The notes: generated by a model not told the origin, from the sequence alone. A DNA stretch of 64,000 bases from Alopecurus myosuroides (GCA_028641055.1 CM054059.1:107520263-107584262); one strand, 5' to 3'; counted from the stretch's first letter, positions 10,774 through 23,970 are shown. A program made the numbers and translations.

Positions 10774-11826
10774 CATGGGAATTGCAGATAAATAAGATAA
10801 AGCATCCAAGCACTAAGTAACCATAGGCATGTGTTCCGTAAATAGTCGTACGTGCTCGCAATAAGAACTTGCATAACAACTTTTGTCCTACCAGCCCGTT
10901 TTCAGCAGGGCCTCAAGGGAACTAATGGTAATTAAGGTGTTCCTTTCAATAGAACACCGGAGCAAAGCATTAACACTCCGTGAACACATGTGATCCTCAC
11001 ATTGCAGCCATCCCCTCCGGTTGTCCCAATTTCTGCCACTTCGGGCCTCGGGTTCCGGACAACAATGTGTGTAAACAACTTGCAGGTATGATCAAGAAAC
11101 AATAATTATCATCGTGATTCAATAACATGTTCATATCTGAGATCATGGCACTCGGGCCCAAAGTGGCAAGCATTAAGAATAACAAGTTGCAACAATGTCA
11201 ATAACACTAATAGAGGATACTAGGCACTATGCCCTAATAATCACGACATTATTACATGAACGATCTCACCCAATCCCTACCATACCCTTCACCCTACAGC
11301 GGGGAATTACTCACACGTGGATGGGGGAAACATGGATGGTCGATGGAGAGGCGTTGGTGATGACGATGGCGATGATCTCCTCCACTTCCCGTCACGGCAG
11401 GGTGCCAGAACAGGAACTTCTGATCCCCGAATCGAGGTTCGGGATGGCGGCGACGCTCTGTTGTGTTTCTGTGGAATATGATGAACCCCCTCGGGTTTTA
11501 GGGTTCGAGGCTACTTGTAGTCGAAAGGGGAGTCCGAGGGGGCTCTGGTGGGCCCAAACCCTATGCTGGCGCGGCCAGGGGGTGTGGCCACCCTATGTCT
11601 CCTCTTCTGGCCTCCTTCTGGCTCCCAGGGTCTTCCGGGGTGAAAACACCAATGGGCTCTTTTCTAGGCAATTTCCCGAAAGTTGATTTTCTGCACAAAA
11701 AGAAGACACCAAAGTAATTTTGCTGAAAACAGCGTTAGTCCGTGTTAGTTGTATTCAAAACACACAAGTTTAGAGGAAAACAATAAGAAAAGTGTTCGGA
11801 AAAGGAGATACGTTTTCGACGTATCA
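10774..11826 (-). repeat. A1 3' LTR, partial (CACTA inserted in it)
   Basis: It aligns base for base, with scattered differences, to 18993-20058 of the 5' LTR. It ends at 11826 with ...GTATCA, that is TGATAC... on the minus strand. About 320 bp of the LTR's downstream part is missing at the left because the CACTA interrupts it at 10773; that part should lie beyond the CACTA's left end, outside the window. The ORF across 11195-11686 has a counterpart in the other LTR only because the LTRs are copies. Confidence 0.85.
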
Positions 11827-11842
11827 ACTCACCCCAAGCTTA
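11827..11842 (-). other. A1 polypurine tract
   Basis: Minus strand AAGCTTGGGGTGAGT directly abuts the 3' LTR start (TGATAC). This is the position and composition of a plus-strand primer for reverse transcription. A2 has a close version, AATCTTGGGGGGAGT, at 22293-22307. Confidence 0.75.
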
Positions 11843-13884
11843 GCTTATTTCTTGTCCTCAAGCAATTCAGTGACAAATGATTGCAATAAAAGACTTTTAC
11901 GAACACATTTCTTTCATATGATGTAAATATATTCACTATGTGATCAAATACTCAATTATGCTCATGATAAGATACACGCAAGATATTGTCACTTAATAGC
12001 TATGCAAACCATGAGAAAATAACAACATATTAATAATAAACAACATGAAGCATAACTATTTGCAAGATTGAAGTATTCATAATAGGATCTGATAAAGTGG
12101 TATCTCGCTTGCCCATAAATGTGGGGCAAAACATAAATGCCAGGGCACCTTTGAAGTTCAAGGGAAGACTAGAAGTAAAAATATCAAAGATACAAGTATC
12201 AAAATTGTACCACAATCAACCGTACTTTGGGACAAACACATCACACTAAGAATGACCATTGTGCTCTCAAGAAAGTGCTCAAAGAATATGGCGGAGTCTC
12301 AACATAAAAGTAAAAGAAAGGCCCTTCGCAGAGGGAAGCATGGATCACTAATGTGCTAGAGCTTTTTATTTTATTAAACAGAGGTATTAAAAACATTTTG
12401 AGAGAGGTGTATGCTTATGTCAATGAATGGTAAACAGACAATACAGTATGTCACAAGCCAATTGGATTCACAAGAGCGGCTCCCATGTGAAGGACGCATC
12501 TGGGTAGAAGGTCATCCCTCTTTCTCTTTTGATTACACAATTATGCTTTGAGTGATAAATCAGGGGCAACAAGAGTGAAGAGAATTTGTGTGTATTAATT
12601 TGGGGCTGGACACCCCGCTGCCAGCTCTTCTATCATTTGGATAAGCGGATGAAGCCACTAATCCAGGGTGTGAAATCCAATCAACAAGTGAGATAAAGAT
12701 TCTCTATTTACGTCCTCATGAGCTAAAACAGGGGCACAAAACAGGAATAATTTTTAGAAGGTTTTAAAGGTAGCACATGGAAATTTACTTGGAGTGGCGG
12801 TTAAATACCACATATAGGAAGGTATGATGGACACATTTGGCAAACTTTGGTTTTTGGGAGTTGGATGCACGAGTAGAGTTCATACTCAGTACAGGTGAAG
12901 GCTAGCAAATAGACAGGGAGCGACAATCAAGAGAGCAACAACTATCATAATCATGTTTGCGACAAAGTAAAATTAAATGAGGCATAAAATCGATACTAGA
13001 ATTCTGAGGCAAAATAAATCATCGAGGCTTATAAATTTTTGTTTTCAGTCTTAGCATGCGTGAGCATGTGCCAAGTCGATTCAAATGAAACAGTCAGAGG
13101 AGGCTACCACAATATCATGTCCTTCTATGAATAGAACAATGCAAACAAATATTTATATGACATGTCATTTACTATTAATAAATTGGAACAAAACATGAGA
13201 GAGCATGAACTATTAAGCAACCATTAAGTCACATATATCTTATACGAAAAAACTAAGCATGATCACATAGATGGATATATGTACAAAAATGAAAGAAAAT
13301 AGAGTTCATACCAGCCTCTCACCACAACTTGAATTGTCGAAGATCGTCATTATTGCTCTTCACTTGTGGCTCGAATAATATATAATGTAAACCAAGCTCC
13401 AATAGAGTCACAGACGACTGTTGAACTCTGCAACAAACTTTACAAAACAAAGAAGAACAACAAATATTTTTTGGTTTTTCAATTAAAGCACTAACAAAAG
13501 AGAGAACAAGCAAACAAAGAAAATATTTTTGGGTTTTCGAAATGAAACAAGAACAAAAGAACACAAACAAACCGAACAAAATATTTTTAGGTTTTTGAAT
13601 ATTAAACTGCAACTAAAAGGTAAAGCAAACCAAATACAGAAACTAAAGAAAGAAACAAAGAGAAACAACAGAAATATTTTTGGTATTTTTGTGTTTTGGA
13701 AAACAAAAACAAAACAATAAAAACAAAAGAAGAGAAAGAAACGAAAACAAGCGAAAGAAACAAAAAGAAGCGAAAGAAACAAAAAGATGGATATGCAAAG
13801 AACCGACCGAACATGATATATAAATGAGTGTGATGTCGGTATACCTCCCCCCAAGCTTAGGCTTTTGGCCTAAGTGGAGATCAA
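11843..13884 (-). other. A1 3' non-coding region
   Basis: This holds no credible ORF. It aligns over its length with A2 (22308-23475, then 36357-37155). The stretch 13440-13800 is A/C-rich on the plus strand with a loose repeat of AAATATTTTTGGGTTTTCG-like words among AAACAAAG runs. On the coding strand that is a pyrimidine-rich tract just after the downstream ORF. Many short ORFs there on the minus strand (Phe/Leu/Ser-rich) are composition artefacts. Confidence 0.7.
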
Positions 13885-14997
13885 TCACCAAGGGGCCCAA
13901 GAGGTGCCGCCCCCGTAATACGCCGAGGAGGAAGGCTCCTCCTGATATGTGCTCGAGGATGCGCCGGTGTACTGCGTGTTGTGGTCCTCGGGAGGCGCGT
14001 CTCGCCTCTCCTGCTGCCGGTAAAATTCCATGGTGCTTAGATGCTCGTATACCTGCTCCTTGGAGAGCGACCATGGTGACCTTTCAATCTTAAACAAAAC
14101 AAGCTGCGGCAAGGTAACTTTTCGCTCTTCTCCATCCATATATAAAACTCTATATACTAAACGTTCATTAGTAGAGTTAGAAGTGACAAACTGATGGGAT
14201 TTCATGGCAGCAAGGTTAAGCCTATGTGGAGCAATTATTTCATCATTAGGATCAATGGAAACATGCAAAGCAGCAGCTACACGTGTAGCAATAATGCCAC
14301 CAAAAATAGGCCCAGAAGCAGCAAGGCGGCGTGCAACAAGTGCACGAAGGTTGTACTTCATGCTACGGTTCAGTGCAGCATCAATGAAAGAAAGGTGTTA
14401 ACTAGAAACGTTGCTAGTGTTTTTCCTACCAAGAATACTAGTACCAATGTAGTAAATAAAGTATCTAAGAGCAGGAAGTTGAATGTTCCTTATCTTCCCA
14501 CGCTGGGATGAGCGACAGTCATCGTTGGTGATCTCTCGGTAGATCCCCTGGAGGTCTGCTGGTCTATCTTGAATGCTGCTTGTCGTCCCGGTGGCGTCGA
14601 TACCTATAAAAGTACAAAAATCCACCAAGGACAAAGACATAGGACTACTATATAACTTGAATGCAACTATTGGACGATATTGAGTGCTCTGAAATTTAAA
14701 ACTCTTAACAAAAGCTTTTGTGAGTGTGGCATACTGAGGGCTTTCATCCTCCATAAAGTTGGTGAGACCAACTCTCTCAACAAGCATAAGAAAGTCATCT
14801 AAAAGACCTGCACTTTAAAAATGTACGGCAAGGAAAGCTAGATGGGAGAATGATACCGTCATCTTCCGCATCATCAATAGTTGACGCAATAACGTCTTCA
14901 TTCTATGATGGCCTTGCTGAAGTAGATGAGCGTCATGGCCTTGTCATTCTAGGAGCATCACTCCTAAATATCTCTCCAAAATTATAGCTATCCATCT
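13885..14997 (-). pseudogene. A1 ORF downstream of gag-protease (Athila ORF1 / env-position type)
   Basis: The minus strand has ATGGATAGC at 14997, right after a possible 3' splice site (TTTCAG|AG), and a frame that can be followed to TGA at 13885-13887. It is broken by several stops in the first third (14790-14990) and by one at about 14398. Recognisable parts include a segment ending RGKIRNIQLPALRYFIYYI, then an Ala/Arg-rich stretch, and an acidic, Ser/Gln-rich tail. A2's ORF at the same place shares the pattern (GKIREIQLPSIRYFAYFI). I place it with the plant 'ATHILA ORF-1'-type proteins, from position and weak recall. Athila ORFs here are often called env-like, but I see no convincing membrane span. 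Function unknown. Confidence 0.55.
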
Positions 14998-15922
14998 CTG
15001 AAATTTTTCAACAATCATCACAAAAATTAATTTGAAGCAACTATAAGGTGGAAACTACTATAGGGATTTATATGAGAGATAAACATACATCAAAACTATA
15101 TTATTTCTACTCTAATCAAGCATGCAAACTCACATAAGCTGTCACCTACTGTGGCAAAATACTCAAGAAATACTTAACTAAACAAAATTCTACTTGGATC
15201 ATCGGAGGAGTCATATACCGGAGATCAAACACACCAAAAATCAGCACAAATGATGGGCTGAAGAAGGAGATCGAAAATCCATAGGAAGAAGACCAAGAAC
15301 ACGAGACCCAGGAAATGTTTTAAGTTTGGGAGGCAACAGGAGAGACATGGGCAGTGGAGAGAGTAAGTGGAGGGCCAGGGGGCCTCACACCATGTGCTGG
15401 CGCCACCAGGGGTTGGCCGCGCCACCCTGGGGTGTGCCTGACTGGTGGGTCCCCCTGGGGTCTCCCAGGTGGCTTTCTCCCTCATTTTTTATGTAAAAAT
15501 TTATTATAATTTTTCTGGAATTTTTGGAGAAACTTTATTTTTGAGGTATTTCCAGAATTGTAATAATTAATAAAAACCGGGAAAACGAAAGTGAAAACAT
15601 GGAAAAAACCAAAACCAGTACTGCAGAGGTTCTATGACACTTTAATGAAAGAATATCCAAAGAAAACAAAGGTGGTAGTGGTGAAAACAAAAGTACGGGT
15701 GGTGAAAACATGCATAACCGTAGTAATCAGAGTTAAAACATCAGAAAAACATGCATAAGGATGGTGGAAAACATTATTGTACTCAAGTAATAATGTGATA
15801 ACAGAAGTAAACATGGTGAAACATTGCTCACTTCATTTAAAATCATTTTTTTAACAAGGGTGATCAAGTCTTGCTACCAACATAATTTTCTATGAAGCAA
15901 ACCTTTGTTTCTCACTGAATAC
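14998..15922 (-). other. A1 spacer between the downstream ORF and protease
   Basis: About 0.9 kb without coding signal stands where pol would lie in a complete element. It includes a C/G-rich part (15330-15470) with GGGGCC-type words, a T-rich run, and degenerate tandem repeats of TGGTGAAAACAAAAGTA at 15655-15830. A2 matches it at 38283-39254. Confidence 0.7.
15655..15830 (-). repeat. Degenerate GGTGAAAACAAAAGTA repeats (A1)
   Basis: Words of the form (g)TGGTGAAAACA(a/t) recur at irregular spacing of about 18-30 bases. A2 has a richer array of the same word at about 38935-39150. Shared placement in both elements shows the repeat predates their split. Confidence 0.6.
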
Positions 15923-18588
15923 TCATGTTACCTCAACCTTGATAGACGTAGTCCCAATCATAATGATTTCATATTCTTTGGGTGGCTTTGGAATAGATCA
16001 ATAAAATTCTCCAATCTTGATTGTCTTAATATTTTCAATGGAATTTAGACCATATTTTCTATCAATCTTCTTGGGAAAATAACAGTGTGCTCTTTATCAT
16101 TGACATTAAAAGTAACGTTTCCTTGATTGCAATCAATAACAGCCCCTGCAGTATTAAGAAAAGATCTTCCAATAATACTAGATATATTATCATCTTCATG
16201 CATTTCCAACACAACAAAGTCAGTTAATATCAGACAATTATTAGCAACTTGAACAGGAACATCCTCACATATACCACAGGAATAGTAGTAGACTTATCAG
16301 CCATTTGCAAAGATATATCAGTTGGTATCAATTTTTTTAGGAGGAGTCTTTTATAGAGAGTAAAAGTCATGACACTAACTCCAGCTCCCAAATCACACAA
16401 AGCAGTTCTAACATAATTATTTTTAATAGAACAGGGAATAGTGGGTATACCAGGATCTCCAAGATTCTCAGGATTCTTGCCATTAAAAGAGTAATTAGCA
16501 AGCATAGTGGAAATTTCCTCATTAGGAATCTTCCTTTTGTTAGAGACAATATCTTTCATATACTTTGCATAAGGAGGCAATTTAATAGCATCAGTTAAAG
16601 GAATTTGCAAGAACAAAGGTTTCATCCATTCACAAAATTTGTTATAATGTTCTTCTACCTTAGATTTGTGTTTCTTATTAGGAAAAGGCATTGGTTTTTG
16701 CATCCTAGGTTCTCTCTCGTTACCATGTTTATTGGCAATGAAATCTCCATTAGTATACTTTGCAGTTTTAGTTTGCTTTTCAGGTTCAGCTATAGGTTCT
16801 TCTTTATCAAGAGCATCATTCTTTTCATTACCACTTTCAGTTTCAGCATCAGAGATAGATATACTATTAGGATCTTTAGCAACTTCAGAGGATTCTACAA
16901 CAGTTTTATGTTTCTTTTTCTTTTTCTTCTTAGTGTGAATAACATTATTATTAGTTTGCTGAGAATCTTGTTCAATTCTTTTAGGATGTCCCTCAGGATA
17001 TAAAGGATCTTGTGTAGCAAAACCACTTCTAGTTCTTATTTCATAAGCATGTTTTTCTTTAGAAAGAATTAACTAGCAAATCTTTTTGCACTTTAGCAAG
17101 TTGATCAATTTGAGTTTGAACCATTTGAAAATGTTTAACAAGCATTTTAACATCATTAGAGGTTCTTTCTATAATACCATGCAAATTATCAATAGCTCTA
17201 GAGTTTTCCATTAGGTGATTTTTCACTCTCATATTAAAATTATCTTGCTTGATAATATAATTATCAAATTCATCTAAACATTGATCAGGAGGTTTGTTAT
17301 AGGGAATATCTCTACTATCAAAATATTGGAGAGAGCGTACCTCAATAGTGGGTGAGTGAGGGATTGACTTACATAATTCTTATATAGGTGGAAGATTCTT
17401 TACATCTTCGGATTTAATACCCCTATCTTTAAGAGATTTCTTGGCTTCTCTCATCACTTCATCATTTAATTCAATCATTCCCCTCTTCTTGGGTGTTGGT
17501 GTTGATACTGGAGTAGGAGTCGTCTCAGGCTCAGCCATCATCCAATCATCATGATTTTGGCTTATTTTAGACAGTAATTCCTCAGCTTCTTCTGGAGTTC
17601 TTTGCCTGAAAACACAACCAGCACAACTATCCAGGTATGTCCTAGATTCAACAGTTAGTCCATTATAGTATACATCAAGAAGTTTATTATTTTCTAGCTT
17701 ATGCCCAGGTGTAGCCCTAACTAAAGAGAAGAACCTTTCCCAATATACACGCAATTTCTCTTCTTCCAATTGCTTGAAATTAAATATATTTTGTAAAGCA
17801 ACATGTTGAGCACTAGCAGGAAAATACTTCTGAAAGAAAGCATTACGCAAACCAATAGGACTATCAATAGATCCAGGAGACAAATTGTTAAACCAAGTTT
17901 TAGCTTCATCTTTTAATGAGAAAGGGAATATTTTAGTAACAAAGTAGCTACGTTTCTTAATATCATCAGAGAATAAACTACTCAAAGAGGAGAGCTCATT
18001 CATATGTCTCATAACACTTTCATTTTCAGTACCACAAAAAGGTTCCTTCTCAACAATAGATATATAAGATAAATCAAGAGAGAAATCATAATCCTTGTCC
18101 CTAATATTAATGGGAGAAGTGGCAAACTTAGCATCAGGAGATAATTTATATTTAACAGCACGACTTTCAATAAGTCTCATAACAGCATCCTCATCCTTCA
18201 TAGTGTATATTTCTTCAATATGATCATCATTAAGATCAATATATGCATCATCTAAATCATCACTAGGATTCTCTATAAGCTCAGGTGAAACAGCAGGAGT
18301 AACAGGATTTTCATCAGGAGTTTCAGTGTTTGCAATATTTTTAGCTTTAGCAATAGTGGCATCTAAGAAAGGACCGAGAGAACCACTCTCATCAAGCACA
18401 GTAGAATCATTATCAAAAGTATCAGATGTATTTTCAGATTCAACAGAAGTGGCATGTGTAGCATGTGGTGGTGTAAGCAGCTTACTCATAACAGACGGTG
18501 AATCAAGAGCAACAGAGGTGTTCAGAGTTGTACCTCTTCTTGTAGTGGATGGTAATATAGGAAACTTTCCATCACGAGTCTTACCCAT
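15923..18588 (-). pseudogene. A1 gag-protease, degenerate
   Basis: ATG at 18588 opens a gag frame of about 400 codons to TAA at 17380. The central part has the retrotransposon gag pattern (AKTWFNNLSPGSI, RNAFFQKYFPAS, LRVYWERFFSLV, YYNGL). The same frame continues past the stop to about 17070, where a frameshift occurs. Lys-rich linker follows, then a retropepsin-like region with CDLGAGVSVM (16366-16400) and a C-terminal part ending KVEV-Thr at 15923. The protein would package RNA and process polyproteins. No RT follows. The frame upstream of ATG 18588 is open back through the PBS to the LTR edge, but the in-frame ATG and its context favour the chosen start. Confidence 0.7.
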
Positions 18589-18646
18589 GATGAATGATGG
18601 AAGTAGATAATAATACTCTCCGGTGAGCTCTGAAATAAAGCTATGC

Positions 18647-18664
18647 TGCCCGGCAACGGCGCCA
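18647..18664 (-). other. A1 primer-binding site
   Basis: Minus strand TGGCGCCGTTGCCGGGCA lies 11 bases inside the 5' LTR end (18676). It matches the 3' end expected of a CCA-ending tRNA; from recall this is the tRNA-Asp type used by Athila elements. Confidence 0.8.
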
Positions 18665-18675
18665 GAAAACATTCT

Positions 18676-20058
18676 TGATGACCCACAAGCAACAGTCTTC
18701 GAGGGAAGTAAAACCCAAATTTATTGGTTCGACACAAGGGGAGCCAAATAATATTTGTGAGCCTTAACAAGTGAGTTTTCGATTCACCTGCACCTGAAAG
18801 TAATTTTGTTCGCAGTGGTTTATCAGTAGTAGCAGTTTTATAGTAGCAACAGTAGTGAAATAATAGCAGCAGTGGAATGAAAACAGCAGCAACAGTAGTG
18901 TTTGAAGTAAACAGCGGGATTAAATACTCTAGGCATAGGGATGGATGAACGGGTGTTGCATGGATGAGATAATTCAAATAATGATCAAGTCATGGGCATT
19001 GCAGATAAATAAGATAAAGCATCAAAGCACTAAGTAACCATAGGCATGTGTTCCGTAAATATTCGTACATGCTCGCAATGAGAACTTGCACAACATCTTT
19101 TGTCCTACCAGCCCGTTTTCGGCAGGGCCTCAAGGGAACTACTGGTAATTAAGGTGTTCCTTTTAATAGAACACCTAAGCAAAGCATTAACACTCCGTGA
19201 ACACATGTGATCCTCACATCGCAGCCATCCCCTTCGGTTGTCCCAATTTCTGTCACTTCGGGGCCTCGGTTTCCGGGCAACAATGTGTGTAAACAACTTG
19301 CAGGTATGATCAAGAAACAATAATTATCATCATGATTCAATAACATGTTCAGATCTGAGATCATCGCACTCGGTCCCAAAGTGGCAACCATTAAGCATAA
19401 CAAGTTGCAACAATGTTAATAGCACTAATAGAGAATACTAGGCACTATGCCCCAACAATCATGGCATTATTACATGAACGCTCCCACCCAATACCTACCA
19501 TCCCCTTCAGCCTACAGCGGGGACTAACTCACACATGGATGGGGGAAACATGGATGGTCGATAGAGAGGCGTTGGTGATGACGATGGCGATGATCTCCTC
19601 CACTTCCCGTCCCGGAAGGGTGCCAGAACAGGAACTTCTGATCCTCAAATCGAGGTTCGGGATGGTGGCGGCACTCTGTTGTGTTTCTGTGGAATATGAC
19701 GAACACCCTCGGGTTTTAGAGTTGGAGGCTACTTGTAGTCCAAAGGGGAGTCCGAGGGGGGCTCTGGGGCCCACACCCTATGCTGGCGCGGCCAGGGGAC
19801 CCGCGCCAGGGGGTGTGGCCACCATGTGGCTCCTCTCCTGGCCCCCTTCTGGCTCCCGGGGTCTTCCGGGGTGAAAACACCAATGGGCTCTTTTCTGGGC
19901 AATTTCCCGAAAGTTGATTTTTCTGCACAAAAACAAGACACCAAAGTAATTCTGCTGAAAACAACGTTAGTCCGTGATAGTTGTATTCAAAACACACAAG
20001 TTTAGAGGAAAACAATAAGAAAAGTGTTCGGAAAAGGAGATACATTTTCGACGTATCA
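18676..20058 (-). repeat. A1 5' LTR, complete (1383 bp)
   Basis: It runs TGATACGTCG... to ...TGGGTCATCA on the minus strand, with TG/CA ends. It matches 10774-11826 (partial 3' LTR) and, at roughly 85%, the A2 LTR at 20947-22292. The outer flank starts tgtat. Confidence 0.85.
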
Positions 20059-20946
20059 TGTATCAAAAGAGATGGGCATGAGACCCATCGCATGGGTTGT
20101 TCATACGGCTAACCCACTCTCTGTGATTGGAGATCCCGTGAAGTAGAATTGGGAGACAAGTTGTTGATCAACTGAGAGGAGAGTATTCTTATCTTTATTT
20201 GATACCACTTTGTGAAGATACAATACTCTCCTAAACCGCACGGAAAGTTGATATTTATCTTAATGTATTCCAAGAGGCTTCATTTTAAGCAGAGATGTTG
20301 TCTAGGAGAACATCATTTAAGAAATAACCTATATGAGTCCGACTGTTAAATGTCACAGTCTACAAGAGTTGGATGCTCTCTAATAATCTCATGAAAGGCC
20401 TCAGAGTATGAAGTATAAGCTCCACCTTCAGGGAAGTCTCACGGTAGTCTAGTATAGGTCAAACCTTTGTAAGAAGTTAGATTTGTAGAAAACTTGCAGT
20501 TCAAGCCATAGTCCAGTGTATAAGTTGCATACTAGTGTAATATAAAGTCTAGGTGGAAGTTCAACTTAACAGTAATCAATGTAATACCAGTATATAAACT
20601 GTGTTTTGGAACTTTATGTGCCTTGGGGATCTTGCGAGGAATTATTGAAATTTTGGCCTAAATGGCCCAGCCTATTTTAGCCTTTTTAATAATTCCTGAA
20701 ATCCTAAAGGCCCATGTAGCCTATTCGTTCATGGAATGTGAGACGAAAGTTTAGTCTCAAGTTTCTAGTTGAGTATGAGTTTGACCTTCTTATAAGTTAG
20801 CATCTTCCACTTTGTGTATGGGCATGAGAAGAAGAGAGCTACATGCGCACTCCTCCTTTGTTTCCCACCTCGCCATGCCTCACAATGAAACGCGCGCGCA
20901 CCACAGATTGCGGGAATGAGCCGAGTCGAGCTAGGACCTATGTATG
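20059..20946. mobile_element. Copia-like retrotransposon remnant between A1 and A2
   Basis: This 888-bp stretch has no ORF of note. The text around 20150-20230 (gagaggagagtattcttat, gataccactttgtgaagatac) recalls the post-pol region of grass Copia elements. From about 20628 (gaggaattattgaaattttggcc, aatggcccagcc) it resembles the start of a Copia-type LTR with a promoter-like TTATAAG at 20790. A2 would then be inserted in that LTR and A1 in the region before it. This rests on recalled sequence style, not motifs. Confidence 0.35.
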
Positions 20947-22292
20947 TGATGACCCACAAGTATAGGGGATCGCAACAGTCTTTGAGGTTAGTAAAACCCA
21001 AATTTATTGATTCGACACAAGGGGAGCCAAAGAATAATAATAAGCCTTAACAACTGAGTTGTCAATTCGGCTGCACCTGAAACTAGACTTGCTCGCAACA
21101 ATTTATCAGTAGTAACAGTTTTATAGCAGCAGTAACAATAAATAACAGCAGTAGTAAAATAGAAATAGCAGTAGCAATCGCGGAAATGGATGAACGGGCG
21201 TTGCATGGATAACATAGGTCATGTAATAACCAAAGCATGGGCATTTCAGATAATAATAAAGCATCCGAGTTCTAGGCTAACCACAGGCATGTGTTCCAAT
21301 ATAGTCATACGTTCTCGCAATGAGAAACTTGCACAACATCTTTTGTCCTACCAGCCCGTAGCAGCCGTCCCTCTAGGGAAACTACTGGTAATTAAGGTGC
21401 TCCTTTTAATAAAGCACCGGTGCAAAGCATTAACACTCCGTGAACACATGTTATCCTCACATCAAAACCATCCCCTCCTATTGTCCCAATTTCTGTCACT
21501 TTGGGGCCTCGGGTTCCGGACAATGACATGTGTAAACAACTTGCAGATATGATCAAGAAACATAATTATACTCATGAAACAATAACATGTTCAGATCTGA
21601 GAACATGGCACTCGGGCCTAGTGACAAGCATTAATCATAACAAGTTGCAACAATGGTAGAAAACACTAACAATAGATACTAGGCACTATGCTCTAACAAT
21701 CAGGCATTATTACATGCTCAATCTCATCCAATCCCTTCCATCCCTCTCAGCCTACAGCAGGGTTTACTCACACATGGGCAGGGGAATCATGGATGGTTGA
21801 CGGAGAAGAGGTGGTGGTATCGATGGCGATGATCTCCTCCGAATCCCCGTCCCGGAAGGGTGACAGAACAGGAAATTCTGATCCCCGAATTGAGTTTCGA
21901 GGTAGCGGCAGCACTCTGTTGTGTTTCTATGGAATATGACGAACCCCCTCGCGTTTTAGGTTTACGGGACATATGTAGTCGAAAGGGGAGCCCGAGGAGG
22001 TGGAAGTGGCCCCACACCACCTGGTGGCACGGCCTAGGGGGCGGGGGTGGTCTAGTACCCTCCTGCCCCTCCAGGTGTATTTCTGGCTCCCAGGGTCCTC
22101 TGGTGATATAAGCTCAAAGGGGTCTTTTCTGGGCAATTTCCCGAAAGTTGATTTTTCTGCACAAAAACAAGACACCAAGGTTATTCTGCTAAAAACAGCG
22201 TTAGTCAGTGTTAGTGGTATCCAAAACTCACAAGTTTAGAGGAAAACAATAAGAAAAGTGTTCGGAAAAGGAGATACGTTTTGGACGTATCA
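20947..22292 (-). repeat. A2 3' LTR (1346 bp)
   Basis: Plus strand TGATGACCCACAAGTATAGG at the left end and GACGTATCA at the right end give TG/CA termini. The polypurine tract AATCTTGGGGGGAGT lies at 22293-22307. It is related to the A1 LTRs. The other LTR is outside the window, so no age can be read. Confidence 0.85.
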
Positions 22293-22307
22293 ACTCCCCC
22301 CAAGATT

Positions 22308-23475
22308 AGCTTATTGCTTGTCCTCAAGCAATTCACTGACAAATGAGTGCGAGAAAAGAACTTTTACGAACACATTTGTTTCATATGATGTAAATATACT
22401 CACTATATGAGCAGGTGCTGAGGTAATTTGTAATAAGATGCATGCAAGATAAAAGTCACCTAGCAGTTATGTAAACTATGAAGAGATACCAACAAATTAA
22501 TAGGAAACAACATAAGGTATATCAATCTGCAGGATTGAATGTTCTAATAGGGTATGATAAAGTATACTCGCTTGCCCTTAATAATGGAGCAAAACATAAA
22601 TGCTAGGGAACCTCTGAAGTTCAAATGAAGACTAGAAATAAATATATCAAAGATACAAGCATCGAAGTTATACCACGATCAACCGTGTTCTGGGACAAGC
22701 ACAATACACTAAGAATGATAGCCATGCTCTCAAGAAGGTGCATAAAATGAGAAGGTGAAGACTCAACATAAAAGTAAAACAAAGGCCCTTCGCAGAAGGA
22801 AGCAGGGATTAAATCATGTGATAGAGCTTTTTATTTTATTAAACAGAGGTATTGAAAACATTTTTTTAGAGAGGTGTATGCTTATGTCAACGAATGGTAA
22901 ACTGAAAATCTAGTACGTCACAAGCCAACTAGACTTCACAAGAGCGGCTCCCATAGAACGACGCATCTGGGTAGAAGGTCATCCCTCTTTCTCTTTTGTT
23001 TACACAATTATGCTTTGACTGATAAATCATGGGCAAAAATAGTGAAGAGAATTTGTTGTATTAATTTGGGGCTGGGCACCCTGCTGTCGGCTCTTCTATC
23101 AATTAGATAAGCGGATGAAGCCACTAGTCCAGGGTATGAAATCCAATCAACAAGTGAGATAAAGATTCTCTATTTACGTCCTCATGAGCTAAAACAGAAG
23201 CACAAAATAGGAATAATTTTTCGAAGGTTTTAAAGGTAGTACATGAGAAATTACTTGGAGTGACGGTTAAATACCACATACATATGTAGGTAAGGTCGAC
23301 ACATTTGGCAAACTTTGGTTTTTGGGAGTTGGATGCACGAGTAGAGCTCATACTTAGTATAGGTGAAGGCTGGCAATAGACGGGGAGCGACAATCAAGAG
23401 AGCAACAACTGCCATAATCATGCTTGCGACAAAACAAAATTAACAGTGGCATAAAAGTGATAGAAATAATCCGAG
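22308..23475 (-). other. A2 3' non-coding region, part 1
   Basis: This aligns with A1 11843-13005 and contains no credible ORF. It ends at 23475 with ccgag, the target-site copy of element D. It resumes at 36357. Confidence 0.75.
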
Positions 23476-23970
23476 TGACGAAGGGATGGACCTTGGACCC
23501 TGCAAGTAAGGACACCCCGTATTAGGCCCAAGGCTAAAGCCCAAGGAGAAAAGCCCCTGGAGTATTCTGGAAGGCCCACGTGAAGCCTGCCCGTAATGCC
23601 TTGCGGGCTAAGTTAGGAAACTTGTGACCGACATAGGGTTAGAGTTCGAGTCCTCGCCAGGGGTAGTGTTTGAGACCTGGCCGCTTATATAAGGCCAGGA
23701 GAACCACCGAGAGAGGACCAAGCAATACCGCACCACCAAAGCCTTGAGCTCGAGATTGTACTCTCGACTTGAGAAATCACCATTGTAACCGATCTATTCG
23801 ATAATACAGATGGACAGAGGGAGGAGTAAGGGTTTTACCTCTACGAGGGCCCCGAACCTGGGTAAATTGTGCCCCCTGTCTAGCCGACGATCGTCACCGG
23901 CGCTCATGGGTTCTCCTATTCGAAACCCTATGGGTTCACCTGAGGGATTTGCCGAGTTACATATTCGACA
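23476..23970 (+). repeat. D 5' LTR (495 bp)
   Basis: Starts TGACGAAGGG, ends ATTCGACA. A TATATAAGG box at about 23685 gives the promoter. The transcript would start near 23715, upstream of the in-frame ATG at 23906, so about 22 residues of the gag frame lie in the LTR. Confidence 0.9.

Larger units (their letters stand above)
10774..20058 (-). mobile_element. Element A1: Athila-type Gypsy retrotransposon lacking RT, RNase H and integrase
   Basis: On the minus strand the order is 5' LTR (20058-18676), PBS, gag-protease, a non-coding spacer, an Athila 'ORF after pol', 3' non-coding DNA, polypurine tract, then 3' LTR (11826-10774, cut by the CACTA). The PBS TGGCGCCGTTGCCGGG is the type used by Athila elements (tRNA-Asp-like, from recall). 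Between the protease end (15923) and the downstream ORF (14997) there is under 1 kb and no RT, RNase H or integrase motif, so the element is non-autonomous. A2 has the same plan. Family is of the Fatima/Sabrina kind, name uncertain. The right flank begins tgtat, the presumed target duplication. Confidence 0.8.

Noticed and set aside
13319..14074. Phe/Leu/Cys-rich minus-strand ORFs resembling membrane proteins
   Set aside because: They arise from an A/C-rich repeat read on the opposite strand. Codons follow the repeat, not a protein pattern.
11195..19874. Similar ORFs of about 155-163 codons in both A1 LTRs (11195-11686, 19413-19874)
   Set aside because: They match because LTRs are copies. 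The frame is not kept in the A2 LTR and no domain is visible.
23810..23905. ATG at 23810 as gag start of element D
   Set aside because: The 3' LTR has ATC at this place. The ATG at 23906 is present in both LTRs.
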